A stretch of DNA of 64,000 nucleotides from Schizophyllum amplum (Eukaryota; Basidiomycota; Agaricomycetes; Agaricales; Schizophyllaceae), in assembly GCA_007026445.1 (NCBI GenBank), contig VDMD01000033.1, positions 124,001 to 188,000 on the forward strand, written 5' to 3'. Below, one piece after another: positions 1 through 15,359 of this stretch. The stretch's first letter is position 1. Every line of letters begins with the position of its first letter. The notes under the pieces were generated by a model, which worked only from the letters and a program-made list of their open reading frames with translations, made no database searches and was not told the origin of the DNA. A program made the translations under genes and the position numbers.

Positions 1-2197
1 ACTGGGGCAGCGCCCTCGCCGTCGCGCTCCGGAAAGTGCGTATCTTTTGCTGTCTTGAATTCGCACGCTAAAGGGTATGCAGCTGAACACCAGTTTCGGG
101 CGGCGCACGGCGCAGTTGGATGACGCGCGCGAGCGCATCGGGCAGCTGGAAGCCGAGGTCGACGAAGCATGGAACCAGGCGCACAGGATAGCGCAGGAGA
201 TGGACGAGGCCGAGGACGAGGCCGAGCGCGTGGCGGAGGAGCTCATGTCCGACGGCGTCAGTGGCGTCGGCGTGGGTGATACCGTCGCGTTTGGTAGTGG
301 CTACGCCGAGCGACTGCCGGTCGACGACACCAGCGACCCCGGTAGCGATTCGGACACGGAGGACACGCGCCATGGCGACGACACGATCAACGACACGCAG
401 GCCTTGCATGAACTGGCAGATACGGACGAGGCGATCATCCACCGCGCGGAGGTCGTGCCGGTCAATGGCACGCTGTCCCCTCGGCCGTCGATATTCACGC
501 TGCGTGCGTTCGCGGCTGCGCAGCTCAGTCCGCCTAGCGAACAAAGCCCCCACCTGGCGAACAAAGCCTCCCACCGAAGGAACCGGTAGACCCGGAAGAG
601 GCCGCGCTCTTTGCGCCCTTGACTCTGGAGGAGCTCGAGCGTGCACGGCCGCCCTCGGAAAGCAGGCCCGCCTCAAATACGGTGGAGTACAGCCGGCCAA
701 GATCTGGCCCGATGGCGACGCCGACGTTTGGAGCGACCTTCAGGGCATCTGTAACGTCGACTGCCTTCTCGCGCTCTTCCCTTCAAACAGCATTGTCTAC
801 ACCTCCGGTCACTAGCACCCCACCTACGCCTCATGCCACTATGCCTCCTGCGCGCTCAAGCACAGTGCCTCCGACGGCGATGCCGTCGATCGCGTCAGAC
901 GACGATCGCGGGAGCATCAGGAGCGCAAGAAGCACTCGCAGTGTCCGGCGGGTCACGCAAGTCCATGCAGCGCGGCAACGCAGCGTGCGCACGACGGCTG
1001 GCAACCTGCGCCTACCTGCGCGCGCTACGACGGTTCCCGGGAAGCCCAAGGCACCGATATCGTCGGAGCGGCGCGCTGCAGAGCTGCCCCCGCTGCCGAC
1101 GTTCGCACCCATCTCTTTGCACGCGCAGCCTTTGGCGGAGGAGCCAGCACCAACTGCACGGAAGACGCCGAGATTGTCGTTGGTGATGTCGCAGGCGATG
1201 GCGCCAGCTTTGGCGTTAGCCACTGCCGAAGCTTCGACGCCTACCGAGACCCCACTGGACGAGCAGCGCGGCGCCATGCAGCACCCGCTGCCCCCCAACG
1301 TCCACCGCGACTCGTTCCTCAACTTGAGCGGCGACGAAGCGAGCCCGGTGCGCGTCAACGAGCACGGCGTGCTGGCAAGCGTGTCCGAGCTTCCCGGTGA
1401 GACAACGCCCGCAGCGGAAGGTGGCCCACCTAGTAGTTCCCTGGGCGACCGGCTCGGCCTCGACCTCGGCAGCAAACATGAATCCCTGCGCGGCGCCTGG
1501 GACACGCTACGCGGCAAGCGCAAGCGGCCCCGCGATCCCGCGCGTCCCAGCACGAGCGACGGGCTGCTCTCGCGCGCGCCGGTATTCTCGTCGCCGCTAT
1601 CAGCTGGAGCACCGCGCCTGCGCACCTCGTCCGTCTCGCGCCGGGATCTCGCAGCCTCAGAAGGGTCCCCGGTTTCGCGCCCGGATGCCTCGCCGGTATC
1701 GCGGCGCGGGGGACCCTCGCCGTTCTCGCCGCCTGTGCGGAGGGGAAGCATTAAGATCGGCGGGCTCCCACGGCGGACGAATATCGAGGACATCACGCTC
1801 GTGCCGGGGGATGGTAGCGAGGTCGGGTCGTCGTCGTTGGAGAGCCATGGGGTGGCGGGGGCGCACTCGATGGAAGACATACAGGAGCTGCCGCGCGCGC
1901 CAGGCTGGCATCGGCCCGGAAAGTCGGCGGACGATCTGGGGGAGCGAGATGGGCACGGTGGTAAGTTGTATATGCTCTTGAATATGCTGTGCGCGATGCT
2001 TATGAAGCGCTACAGAGCTTCCTGGACGTACCATACCTTCCATCTGGGCAAACGCAGATGCCTCAGGCCATCGATCGCCTCCAGTCAGCCCCTCCCGCTT
2101 TGGGAAACTCAAGGGATTCACGAAGCGATACTCAATGTCTCTCACAAGTTTCTCGCAGCAGAGTAATATCTCCAAGAAATTCCTGCCGAAATCATAG
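1..2197 (+). CDS. Low-complexity coiled-coil protein, 5' end outside the window
   Basis: I do not recognise the family. The first visible exon ends near base 35 at a gtgcgt donor, and the next begins at base 83 after a tatgcag acceptor; the join gives a continuous charged heptad-like stretch of about 60 residues that should form a coiled coil. After this come several hundred residues rich in Ser, Pro, Thr and Arg with many SP and RRxS sites, so mostly disordered. The frame changes between about 538 and 588 with no convincing intron, probably a one-base sequence error beside a local duplication of gcgaacaaagc. A last intron (gtaagt at 1961 to tacag at 2015) leads to a basic C-terminal tail ending at the TAG at 2195-2197. 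It converges on the next gene. A cytoskeletal or scaffold role is only a guess. Confidence 0.6.
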
Positions 2198-2660
2198 CCA
2201 TAGGCGCCTTTCCCCTTGCCTTACGCGCCAACATTACGTCTCGTGCATGTCCCTTTCTGTTCGTCCTTCTTGCTTTTTCGTCCCAGTTTCACCGATACCA
2301 CCCGCTACCCACTTTTGCGCTGTCCATAAGTACCTGCTGTAACCATAGTCTGAACCACACTCCCTTTTTGCTTGATTAAATCTCATATCCATCCCCTTAC
2401 TTTCTTTTCTACGATACTCGCTCGCACCCTCTGCCATCATAGCTCAAACGCTGTTTCCTATGCTCACGCGCCTCGTTACTTTCTTGGCTGGTCCTTCCCG
2501 TCTCCTACCTACCTTCGGATGCCGTAGTTTAAGCACAATGGCTTTACTCTAACGTACACAAACCTAAGAATCGATAGTCATGCTCCTTCACCTATAATGT
2601 TGCAGCCTCTTCCGCTCTGCTCGCTCCGTCAGCCTGCCTTCAGATCGTCGAGTACACGAC
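2198..2660. other. Convergent intergenic region
   Basis: This is the 3' flank between two converging genes. It is pyrimidine-rich and has no supported ORF, RNA gene or repeat. Polyadenylation signals of both neighbours presumably lie here. Confidence 0.6.
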
Positions 2661-3252
2661 TCACTTTTTTCTCGCAAAGTATTCCTTTTCTAGCATGCCC
2701 ATGCTAATCGCATCCTCCCATTCACCCGGCGCCCGCCAGTTCATTTCTCGTACGCGTCCCTCTTCAACGAACCCTCTTTGCATAGGTCAGCAGCGATTGT
2801 CCTATATCAGTGAGCCTACTCACAGTTTCTTGTACAGCGCCACCGCCCGCGCGTTGCTTTCGTACACCAGCAAGCCCAGCCGGTGCAGCGCATTCACCTC
2901 GAAGCAATACCGTATCACCTCCTTCGTCGCTTCCGTCCCATATCCCTGGTTCCAATACTCCTCGCGAGCTGGATCCCAAACGTCGAGGTGCGCGAGCGCG
3001 GGTTCGGCTTGGACACAGCGAGGTTTCCGAGGACCGCCCCATCCTCCTTGCGCTCGACAATGAGTTACATCATGACACTGTTCTTGTCCGTGATTTTCGT
3101 GCGCAAGTCGTTGATGAACGGGGAGGGCTCAGGGCATATCAGGTCATTGAAGACCAGCTCCTGGAGAGTGAATCGCTGTGAAGCGCGAGAAGTGCGTCGT
3201 CATCGGACGCACGGTATCCACGGAGAATGAGGCGTTCGGTGAAGAGGGGCAT
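2661..3252 (-). CDS. GNAT-family N-acetyltransferase (RimJ/RimL-like), frame disrupted
   Basis: The protein starts MPLFTERLILRG, the standard opening of RimJ/RimL-type GNAT enzymes, which move an acetyl group from acetyl-CoA to an amine. The middle holds the acetyl-CoA loop (NQGYGTEA) and the C-terminal half has the usual SNARAVALYKKLGF pattern split by a 48-bp intron (gtgagt donor), then a GRVRE segment and a lysine-rich end. Three lesions are seen: a frame change near 3150, an in-frame TAA at 3065-3067, and a one-base loss near 2961-2964. The neighbouring CDC48 and HEATR5 genes show the same kind of one-base loss, so errors in the sequence are as likely as a pseudogene; the TAA is the best argument for real decay. 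Substrate unknown. Confidence 0.7.
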
Positions 3253-3490
3253 GAAAGAGCTGAGGCCAACACAGCATATCGAGCGCGCTTTATACGCCGC
3301 CCGAGGGCTATCGTTGCACCGTCAGCTGCGCGCAACGGGATTACCGTTCAAGGTCGCGCCGAAGTCGACATGCGTAATCCCCCCTTCGTCTCAGGTCCGG
3401 TCGGTGTTACAACAGTGGGTGGATTCGGGAACAACAGAGCAAATACATACAACGCACTAGAACTTACGACCAGTCTTTGCGCCCTACGCT

Positions 3491-6400
3491 TCAGAACGCC
3501 CGTAGCGAGATCTGCGGCTTGGCCGACGCCTGCGCCTGCGCCGCCGCGCTGCCTCCAACTGCCCGACGAACGGCCTGCTCCAGCAGGTCGCGCATGTCCG
3601 GCTCCAACTTCGCCGCCGCATCCTTGAAAGCCACTGGCGACAACGTCGCAAAGGCGAGCAATTGTACTACGCTCTGTGACGTCACGGGCGATGGATTCGA
3701 CTGTGCGTTCAACAACAAGAGCGCAATGGTCGGTAAAAGAATGCCGAGAAGGCGAGTCCCTGTGGCAGCTCAGGTGAGCAATGGGCAGAGAAACGAAATA
3801 GGAATTGGTACATACTGTGCTCGTCCGGAACGGACGAGAAGAACGTTGAAAATGCCTTCCATGTTTCTCCAATAGCAGCAGAATGTGTGTCCGAGATCGT
3901 TCGGTCGTTCACTGCTGGGCTAGCTTTGCCACGAACTCGATCAGCCCTGGCATCAGCAACTTTGCACATAGCCGCAGGAGAGTGTTGCCTGACGCTGCGG
4001 CGCCTATCAGTGTCTTTGCGCAATGCGCCGCCGTAAGAGAGAGCTTGGAAACAAGTCAGATTCGAGCTGAATATATCTATGAAGGTACGCACTTCGCTCG
4101 TTTCGAGCAATTTTCCGTAATGAGGAAGCATGTGTGCTCGACGACTGGTTGTCCGATCTTCACCGAGGATGGTATGACGGTAAGGACAAGGACGGCAGCC
4201 AAGAAGTTGTTCTTGATTTTCTTCGTCACGGCGGGCCCTTCTCGACCTCTGCAGCTATCAGTCAGCTCGTGCAGAGCAGATGATGGAAATGCGAACCTCA
4301 TTTCCTCTACATTCAGTATACAGGCGGAAAGGAGCCCGTGAATGGTACGGCTCAAGCGCTCATGCCCTTGCTGATCTGGTAGTGGCGGGACATCCAGGAG
4401 AGACTTCAGTGCAGGTAGAGTGGGTGGGACCAGGTCGACGTCCGGCGCCTCGTCCTTGAGCAAGTCGTCGTAGAGTAGTATTGCAACTGCGCGAATGTCT
4501 TCGCGCTGAATAGTTTTCACAGAACCGGCTGTGTGCGCAAACGCGGAGAATGCAGATGTGATCATCTTGATTCGATCCCCTATTTCCCCCCCTTCAAAAA
4601 CGTCAGCGCTTTGTCGTTCAGACCTCATAGAAACGCACGTATGACGGGCCCACGGGATGATGGCATAGAGTGTCGGAGGATATGCGAGCATATACGCAGA
4701 CAGTGGGCTTTGGGGGATGTCAAGGAGAGTATGTCGAGAGACCTTGACGGAGATGATCAGTTGAAGCCGGCGCCACGGACACCCCGCTTACCCTGACAGC
4801 TCCTCTTGCGTGTTGGCAAGGTTCGTAATAACGTCAATGAGATGCAACAGCATATTCGCAGGTTCGGTCAGCGCTATCCGGTAGCATAAGCTGATGAACT
4901 CTTCGAATATGGGAGGGTCCAAGATGGCTTTCCCGGCGTATTCAGGACGGATCAGGCACTTCAACGCCTGCAAGCAAGCAACTACGACGGTTTGCCTGTT
5001 CGTGGCCGCGCTGTTTGTGTCGCCTGATGTTGCAGCCAGAGCTTCGTAGACGAGGCCGAAGACGATAAAGAAGCAGATGGTCGGTTCGGACCGGCTCGTC
5101 AGCTTGATAGCGTCTACTTCCGCTGTCTTGGGCTCCTGTCCGTCCATGGCCAGCAATATGCCTGGATCCCCAGATTGCATCGCTGTCGCGACAGCCTGCA
5201 ATATGATGGCCCATGAATCGGCGTAGTACTAGCGCAGGCCTTCAGCACTTCTATGAACGCGGGGGCTTGAACGCATCACTTACTGGCAAAAGTACCTCCT
5301 TACCAAGACCAGAGAAGGAGGAATCGAGGGCTACACTCGAACTGTCTTGAAGTGCCTCCGAGTCGACCCTAATGCTAGCATAGTCCCGTAATGATGCGAT
5401 CCACAGCGATGCAAGTGTAGCACGGTATGGCTTGATGACCTCCTTCAGATACACCTGCAAAACACTCGCCACTTCCAACTGCGCCCAAGCAGATACTGTG
5501 GCAATTCGAAGCATGGCGGACGCATTTGGACTCAACTCGCCGGAGTCCCCGAGAGATAGCATACCAGGGTCTGGGAAAGTGATTCAGCGCCAAGGAAGTA
5601 GAGGGCTGGCCGAACGTACCCTTTGACTGTTCTAAGGCGGTCGTGAGCAGCTTCAGTATCCGGCCCATTCTGGCAACATCTTTGACCACGCCGCAACCAA
5701 CGAAGACAGCACATGCCTCCACGGCGGACGCAAGAATTTCTGGAGTCGTGTCCGACGAGAACGCCGGCGTAAGAGCAGCAGTGATAGGCGCCTGATGTTG
5801 CTCGAGCAGAAGCGCATCGTCGTATGCGGGGTCTGGTGAAGTAGCAAAGATCTATTGGATGCGTTAGAAGATGGAGACCTGGCCAAATGAGGAACAAACC
5901 TGTATGACGTCGCGAAGGACCATCAGACCTTCCAGCCTTATGTCCATAACATAGGCAGCCGAGGCAGTGAATGCCATCCGGATGAGATCGGGCACACGCG
6001 AGACGAGAAGGCCCGCCGTGTTCATGCCCCTGCTACGAGCCAGCACCACATTCAAATGCTCCTGTCTGCCGCTCTTGGCGACCACAATGCAGATATTGTG
6101 CAAGCATTGCAAGGCAAAGAGCTGCGTTCTCCAACGTGATGTATGTTGGCTGGCCGTCGAGGTCTTCGCATCCATAGCAGCCGATACGTTGAGTGATTCT
6201 CCTTCATCGTCCCGGAGGGTCTGTCCAGTCGCCGCGTCCGCTGACTGCTGTGTAGCCGTCACTTTCGACATGATCCTCTGACAAAGGTCAATCCATGCGC
6301 TGGGGTTGAGTATGACTGTTTGCTGCAGCCAGCTGCTGATGACATTCCGCACGCCTTCCACAGACGCGTCGTCGTCGAGCATGCCAAAGAGATCCTCCAC

Positions 6401-9400
6401 AAGCTTGTCACCGCCTAGTCTTGACATCGCCAGCGCATCCTTCTGCACAAGTTGATAGAGCGCATTGATCGATGCGAGTTTGAGCGGGCGACGAGGCGAT
6501 GATAGGTATTGGCGGAACTGTCGTACCAGGATCGGAATGTCGACGTGTTCAGGTGCAAACATGAGGAAGTGCTGTACGCAGGCAATAGCTTCGACTCGGA
6601 TTCCCTCGTCCTCCTCCTGTTCGAACTCATGAACGAGGTTGAGCACAAGGGTACGTGTCCGCGTCGATTCTTGAATATCCGGGCCGAGGATAGTGATGAT
6701 AGCGTCGATGATCTGGCAGAGAATCGGGTAGCAGGATACTCGCCGCTGGTGTTGGCGTGATTGACGTTGCCGCCCTCGCGCTCGTGCGACTCCATCATGT
6801 ATATCTTCAGCAGCATGCCCAAGGTGCTCGAGACGAAAGGCGCATAGCCCAGGCTTGCAGCGTTGATCACACGAGCGAGCGCGTTCAGTGACCAATAGTG
6901 ACTATAGGATGCGAGTCGTTGCTGAGGGACATGAGAACGTTGACGGTAGTTTTCAACAAAGGTCCTGCCGCTAGACCGCCGACATGTGTGTAGATCGCCC
7001 CGAAAGCCAGCGCACAGCCGGCACGCCCATAGGGATCGCGGTTGTTGACCACTTGATCGACAAGCTGTTTGATTTGATTCGTGAGGAAGGTTGTTCCCGC
7101 CAGGCTGGCCAGACGACCTATTGCCTCGCTGCCGCAAGATCGCAAAATCACGTCATTGTCGATCACGGCGTCCTGAGTATGCGTTCAGCGAACTGATTGC
7201 AATCTCCCAGCATCGACACTGACCTTCAGGAACGGCGACAGCAACGAAGTCACTTGGGAGCTGCCCCAGACGTCCCGTGTTTGCTTCGAGTGAGTGGCCG
7301 TGATGATACGCAAGGTCATGACGATAGCCACAGCGCTGTTGATGAACACCGCGGCCTTTCTGCCAGCGTTCTTCTCCAGCTTCTGGGAGCGAGCATGTTC
7401 CAACAATTCTGTGATGATTCGTACTGTCGTGGACAGGTCTTGCAGAGGAAGAAGCCGGGAGAAGAGCTCGATAGACGTGTCCACCACGGATGTCGCTGGC
7501 GGCGGCGGCTCGTTGGTCAGATAGGTAGTGTCGGTGGAGCGCCCCATGCACAGGGTCAGGGTATCGTGCTCGCAAGCACCGATGATCGGCTTGTGTGACT
7601 GCAGAAGACGTGAATATAACAACAGAACGTCGGGAAGAAGAACCCACCAAGCTATCTATCGAGACCTCGAGCGAATCACGATTCAAGTGGTCCTTCTTGC
7701 CTTGCGTCGAGTTGTCGTCCTCAGACGAGCCGGACGCATCGTCCTTGATCTCCTTGAACGTCACCCCATACGCGTACTCGTCCGCGCTCTGCCACACCGA
7801 CGTAAACGATCCCGAGGAAGATGCGATAGCAGCCTGCACCGAGGAGCCCGCATATCCGTCCGGGCTGGCAAAAAGCGAGACCGTCGACTGCAGCAAGGTC
7901 GTCTGCGTCGAGTCCGTCATGCTGGAGAACCCAAGCGCGCTGAAGCACTGGTATACACGTCGCCGTAGTAGCGCTTCGCGTGCGCGCAGGCCCAACCCCT
8001 TTCCCATTCTCCAGCCCATTCTGCTCTGCAGGATCCTCGATATTTTGCCCGACGAAGCCGTTCGCAAAGTTGAGGGCGTTGCTGAGCACACTTGACACAC
8101 GCCGTGCAACGTCAAGCGTGACGAGTGCACCGGCATTGTGTTGTAGGAAGCAGTAGATCGCTCCCAATGCGCTTTCGCGGACGTGCAGAAGGAAGGACCA
8201 TTCCGCGGCGCTGCGCCCTGCACTATTGGCGGCATCCTTGCTCGTAGGCTTGGGCAGGGCATTGCGCCATAATACAAGCAGCTGCGGGAGATGTGGACGA
8301 ACGAAGTTGGGACCGAGCGACATCAGGGCGGCGATCAGCGTCCATGCAACCTCGACTTCGACACCGGCGATCTTGACGTCGTGCTCTCCAGCGCGCTTGA
8401 GCAGTTGTATCGCCATATCGAGAACCTTGGCGCTGACATCGTACGAGACGTAGAGAGGGCGTTCGGGTATTACTGCCACTAGGGCTGATAGACCATATGC
8501 GTGGCCAAGGGTACGCAAGTTGATATCCGACGGTGCGGCTGGCGACACGATGGACGTCAGGTCACGCTGAAGAAGTTCCATCGCCGTGAGGATCGTCTTC
8601 GGCAACCGTAGTGGAGTGGTATGGCAGAAGCAGCGAAGAGCCCATGAAGCTGTCACCCGCACAGAGTGGCTCGGATGAGATAGCAGGGTCATGAGAGGTT
8701 CAGACACCGCATCCTGCGACGAATCATGTCAGCGAAAAGAAGGTAAATTCGGCCACGAGACGAACTTGCACAGGAGGCGGCGCATTGCCCAGCTGCTGTA
8801 ATAGCGCAGCGACCTCCCTGAGCGCCATAACGAGCACGGCAGAATGCGGCGCGACCTGTCCAGGCATCATAGCTGGCCACCTCCTGAGATAAGTTTTTGA
8901 CAATTCCTGTATGGCTCCAATTTGACCCTGTTCGCTCAGCATACGCGACGCGACGAGATCGCGCAGGACAACGCCCACGAGCGAGCGAACGAGCAGCGAC
9001 TCGTAGCGCGTCCCCGCGCGGTCGTATGTCGTTGCGGCGCGATCACATCGCTGACGAAGTGTGCCACGATCGCCGCATAATTGACCTCCACAAAAGCGGG
9101 TCCAAGGTTTGATAACAGCGCGACATAGAAATCGAAGATGCCAATGCGGGTCTTGCGTGATGTGTTGGGTCGAACAAAATGGACCGATATACGTGAGAGC
9201 ATTCGGACGGCGTGAGGAGGGGCTTGGCTATCTCAGCTACCGCAGCAGCGGGTGCGGGATCGGCGTCCTCGTCCTCGTTGTCCGCGCTCTTCTGCTTCTT
9301 GTTGCTGGGCTCTGGCGCCGCCGCGACACGTTCGGTCTGGGTAGATGCCAATATATGCGCGACCAGCTGTGCGTGGGCGCGACGGGTCGGCTGATCAGCC

Positions 9401-10347
9401 TGCTCTAGGCTCTTGACGCAGAGCGCAATGATGGCCTCGATCTCGTTGAGCGGTGGATTTGCGCCTTCGTTGGAATATAGCACTGTGAGGACGGCCGCCG
9501 CGGCGCGTTGCACAGGATGGGCCTTGTCTGTCAGAGTATTGCGCATCTGCTTGAATATATCCTTCGCGGCAGAATCGGTGACGGCCCTGCGAGCGGCACC
9601 GACTGTCTTCTCGAGGGCAAGCAGAGCATGGTAGCGCAACAAGCACGACTGGCGGACGCGTCAGAGATCATGTCGGTGTAGATGCAGACAAGACTCACAC
9701 TTGACGACTTCCCTATCTTCAGTGTCAATGTCACGATCTCCGCGACGAATGACATGAACTGAGTACGTGGTCAGATGCGCATCCACGGCGCGTAGGACGG
9801 CGACGCACATTCGAGCCATATACAGCCATAAGATCTCCAATGACGGAGAGCGCCGCTCTGCACAGACATGAGCTAGGTCAATTAACGCGGTATGGACGCA
9901 CATCTTGATCTCGTCCTTTGTCGGCGTCTTGAAGTCCCCCACGATCTTGAGGAAGCCTTGTAAGGTGTCAAACAGGGTCCGCGTCTCGACCCGCCTGTAC
10001 AGGGCGATGAAGCACCGCGCTGCAACATTGCGCACAGGCCGACCAGGTAGAGGAAATGGCGCAGGTGCAGCGATGATCTTGACAAGAGTCGCCTCCAGAT
10101 CGACTTGGCCGGCCTTGAGATCCTCCTACAACTGGCTCAGTATCGCTGGTGCACACCAGAGTATAGTCACGCACCATCGGTATACTGCTTATGCTCTTCT
10201 CCGTCGAGCAAAGCCACTGGAAGACGTACATCCCCGCTTGCTCTCCGGAGAGCTCAGTCTGAACGCGCATCTTAGCTCGACAGGCTGCTCACGCTGCGAC
10301 AAACGCACCTCATCGAGAGGCTCGAGAGTTGGCGTTGGTGAAGACAT
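3491..10347 (-). CDS. LAA1: HEATR5/Laa1 HEAT-repeat protein
   Basis: A roughly 2,000-residue all-helical protein, matching the size of yeast Laa1 and animal HEATR5. The family helps recruit the AP-1 clathrin adaptor at the trans-Golgi and endosomes. It starts at the ATG at 10345-10347, with a short first exon and a gtgcgt intron. The N-terminal region matches the HEATR5 start, the middle has the family block GGLAAGPLLKTTVNVL followed by the ILGPDIQ and FAPEHVD blocks, and the C-terminal end finishes in a short basic tail near PQISLRAF. Many introns of about 50 bp interrupt it. At least three frame breaks lack splice signals: near 9202, 6900 and 6730, each explained by one missing base. It sits between CDC48 and the GNAT gene, all on the minus strand. 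Exact exon borders are not resolved. Confidence 0.85.
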
Positions 10348-10527
10348 GCCCCACAGCGTCGGGGTCAAGGATAAATCGCAAGCTCGTTGCTCTCACTGCT
10401 GTCGGGACGTCGCCGACAACGTCCGGTAATCCGGACCGACACGCCACCAACATCGTCCGCTCAAAGTCACCACGACATTTCGCCAAATACTGATTCTATT
10501 GTACGGTAAGATGCTGGTAGGTTGCTA

Positions 10528-13512
<2,985 letters not shown>

Positions 13513-13754
13513 GTCGTAGTGTCGAGAGGTAAGGTGATGGTCAAAGGACAAGATACGCGCGGCTTTATGAGCGACGACTTGACTTACGCGTCGTCTGTGG
13601 CTGTGCGGCCACGCGTCGCGCTGCTGAATCAGCGGCCCGACCATCCCGTTTGGGGTGCATTGTTCTCTTGCCTTCTTCCGTCTTCTACCCTTCACTAGCA
13701 GGTCCTATGAAGACTGTACTGATACAGGTACTCAAACAAGTCTTGTAAAGCTAA

Positions 13755-14683
13755 CTACATCTCTTCATCGTCGTCCAAATCCAGCTCTTCTGGCGGGAAA
13801 TCTCCAACCTTCACCTTCTCTGGTCGCACAAAGACACCGTACTTTGGCGCACATGTGAAGTACCGCTCGCCTTGGACGCTGTATTATATGTCAGGAATGT
13901 GTGGGCGGGAATATCTGAAGTTGCCTTACGACCCATCGTTCTTGCCCATCGGTTCGTCGTACTCGACGCCAACCCAGGTGCCTCCGGTGCCGAACTTCGT
14001 CGGTCCAACGAAGCGCACTGTGCCTCGCTTGTGCAATCCAGCTTCGTTGGACTCGATTTCGCACCGTGATCCGACGGGGATGGCGACCTCCTTTGCCTCT
14101 TCTGCAGCATTCGCCTCCTTCTCTGCAAATCGACCCATCTTCATGCGCTGCTTGTAGGCGAGGACGGTATCTGCGTAAACAGTCAATAATTATGTCAAGG
14201 TCGTCAGAGAGCATCAAAGTTACCGGCTCGCTTGGAATACTCCTCCTCCGTAAGTTCAAACTTGTCGACTTGTGAGGTATCCGTGAGCTGGCCAGTGAAC
14301 GAGGTGGCCGGATTGAGATCATCGACCTGCAAGGCCAGTCTTGTTATGGCAGCCCCCTGCGGCGGAAACGCATGTCCTTACCTTGATTGCTTGGTAGTCT
14401 CTCACGCCGTAGTAGCCCAAAGGTCGTGAGTCCTCCGATAGAGCCGCGATGGGCCTCGTGTCGTCCAAAGAGTTCACAAGGTGAAGCACTTGGTTTTCGA
14501 CAGGAATCCCTGTTATAAGCTCGAGCTTCCCCTGTAGAGCATATTCGAGTGGTAAATGAGAAAGTCTAGTCAGTTCAAAAAGGCCAAATGCCCGACCTTC
14601 AGCTGCTCGATCGTGATGTGGAGGTCGAAGCGCCTCTCCGAGCGTGTGTCGGGAGACGTTACAAAAACGTTCACGGCCGACAT
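13755..14683 (-). CDS. TBCB: Tubulin-folding cofactor B (CAP-Gly protein)
   Basis: Tubulin chaperone that captures alpha-tubulin and, with cofactor E, helps dissociate or assemble tubulin dimers. The start at 14681-14683 ([13 protein letters not shown]) opens a ubiquitin-like domain of about 85 residues. A charged linker follows ([13 protein letters not shown]), then a CAP-Gly domain ([20 protein letters not shown], then [12 protein letters not shown]) with the last exon containing [14 protein letters not shown]. The end is the acidic DDDEEM tail, resembling the alpha-tubulin and EB-type C-terminus that binds CAP-Gly domains. Introns join cleanly and no frame errors are seen. Its 3' end lies 242 bp from the CDC48 start, same strand. 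Confidence 0.92.
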
Positions 14684-15359
14684 GATCGATCTCCGACGTG
14701 GGCAGAAAGCTGCAGCAGCTCTGGATCTGCTTGATTCGTGAACGAGGTCGCGATGGCGAAGTTGAAGTCCTGTCGGCATCTGCCGCGTTCTTTTGGACCC
14801 ATTTCCGCGGGACAGTCGGACCGCGTACCGACGTTTTCCTTCTCTTCCTGGACGGTCATGCGCACATGCAACTTCAGGCTCCGTTGATCTTCAGGCGACC
14901 CTTCAAGTTCCAACGCCCTAGACAGACTGCCAGAGAGAACTGACAATACACCTTGAGCTGTCATCATGGTCTAAGTATTCAATGCATCTATCTATGCAAG
15001 AAGCCGGCGACACCGAACAAGGCGGCTGCCATCTCCTGAGTGCCCTACTCTTGTGCAAGACGCTGAACGCGCCTGAAGCCCCGCGGCTGCGTCGTCTCGA
15101 AGTGGGAGGTGCGCACGAAACACCCGCTACCTCTTGAACAGACACGCCACCAAGGAAGCAACATCATGTGTCCTCCTCAATTTGCTCCTTCACTGTGCGG
15201 ATTTTGGCAGGACGATTCTATCACCTCGCGTGACGATTCGCCTCCCCTTCGGCTTTTACTTCACACTAATTTGGCGTACGCTGCCTGCGTAGGTTGTCTG
15301 ATCCGTGGGCTACTCGTATAAAAGGACGACCAGGAAAACTGGAGACACCGAGCGCCACC
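14684..15359. other. Divergent intergenic region between TBCB and GH5 gene
   Basis: Promoter region for two divergent genes. A minus-strand open frame of 98 codons (14671-14967) runs into the TBCB start; it has no recognisable family and is more likely leader sequence than a gene. The GH5 TATA box is at its right edge. Confidence 0.5.
15317..15324 (+). promoter_or_regulatory. TATA box of the GH5 glucanase gene
   Basis: TATAAAAG lies 36 bp upstream of the ATG, implying a very short 5' leader. Confidence 0.6.
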
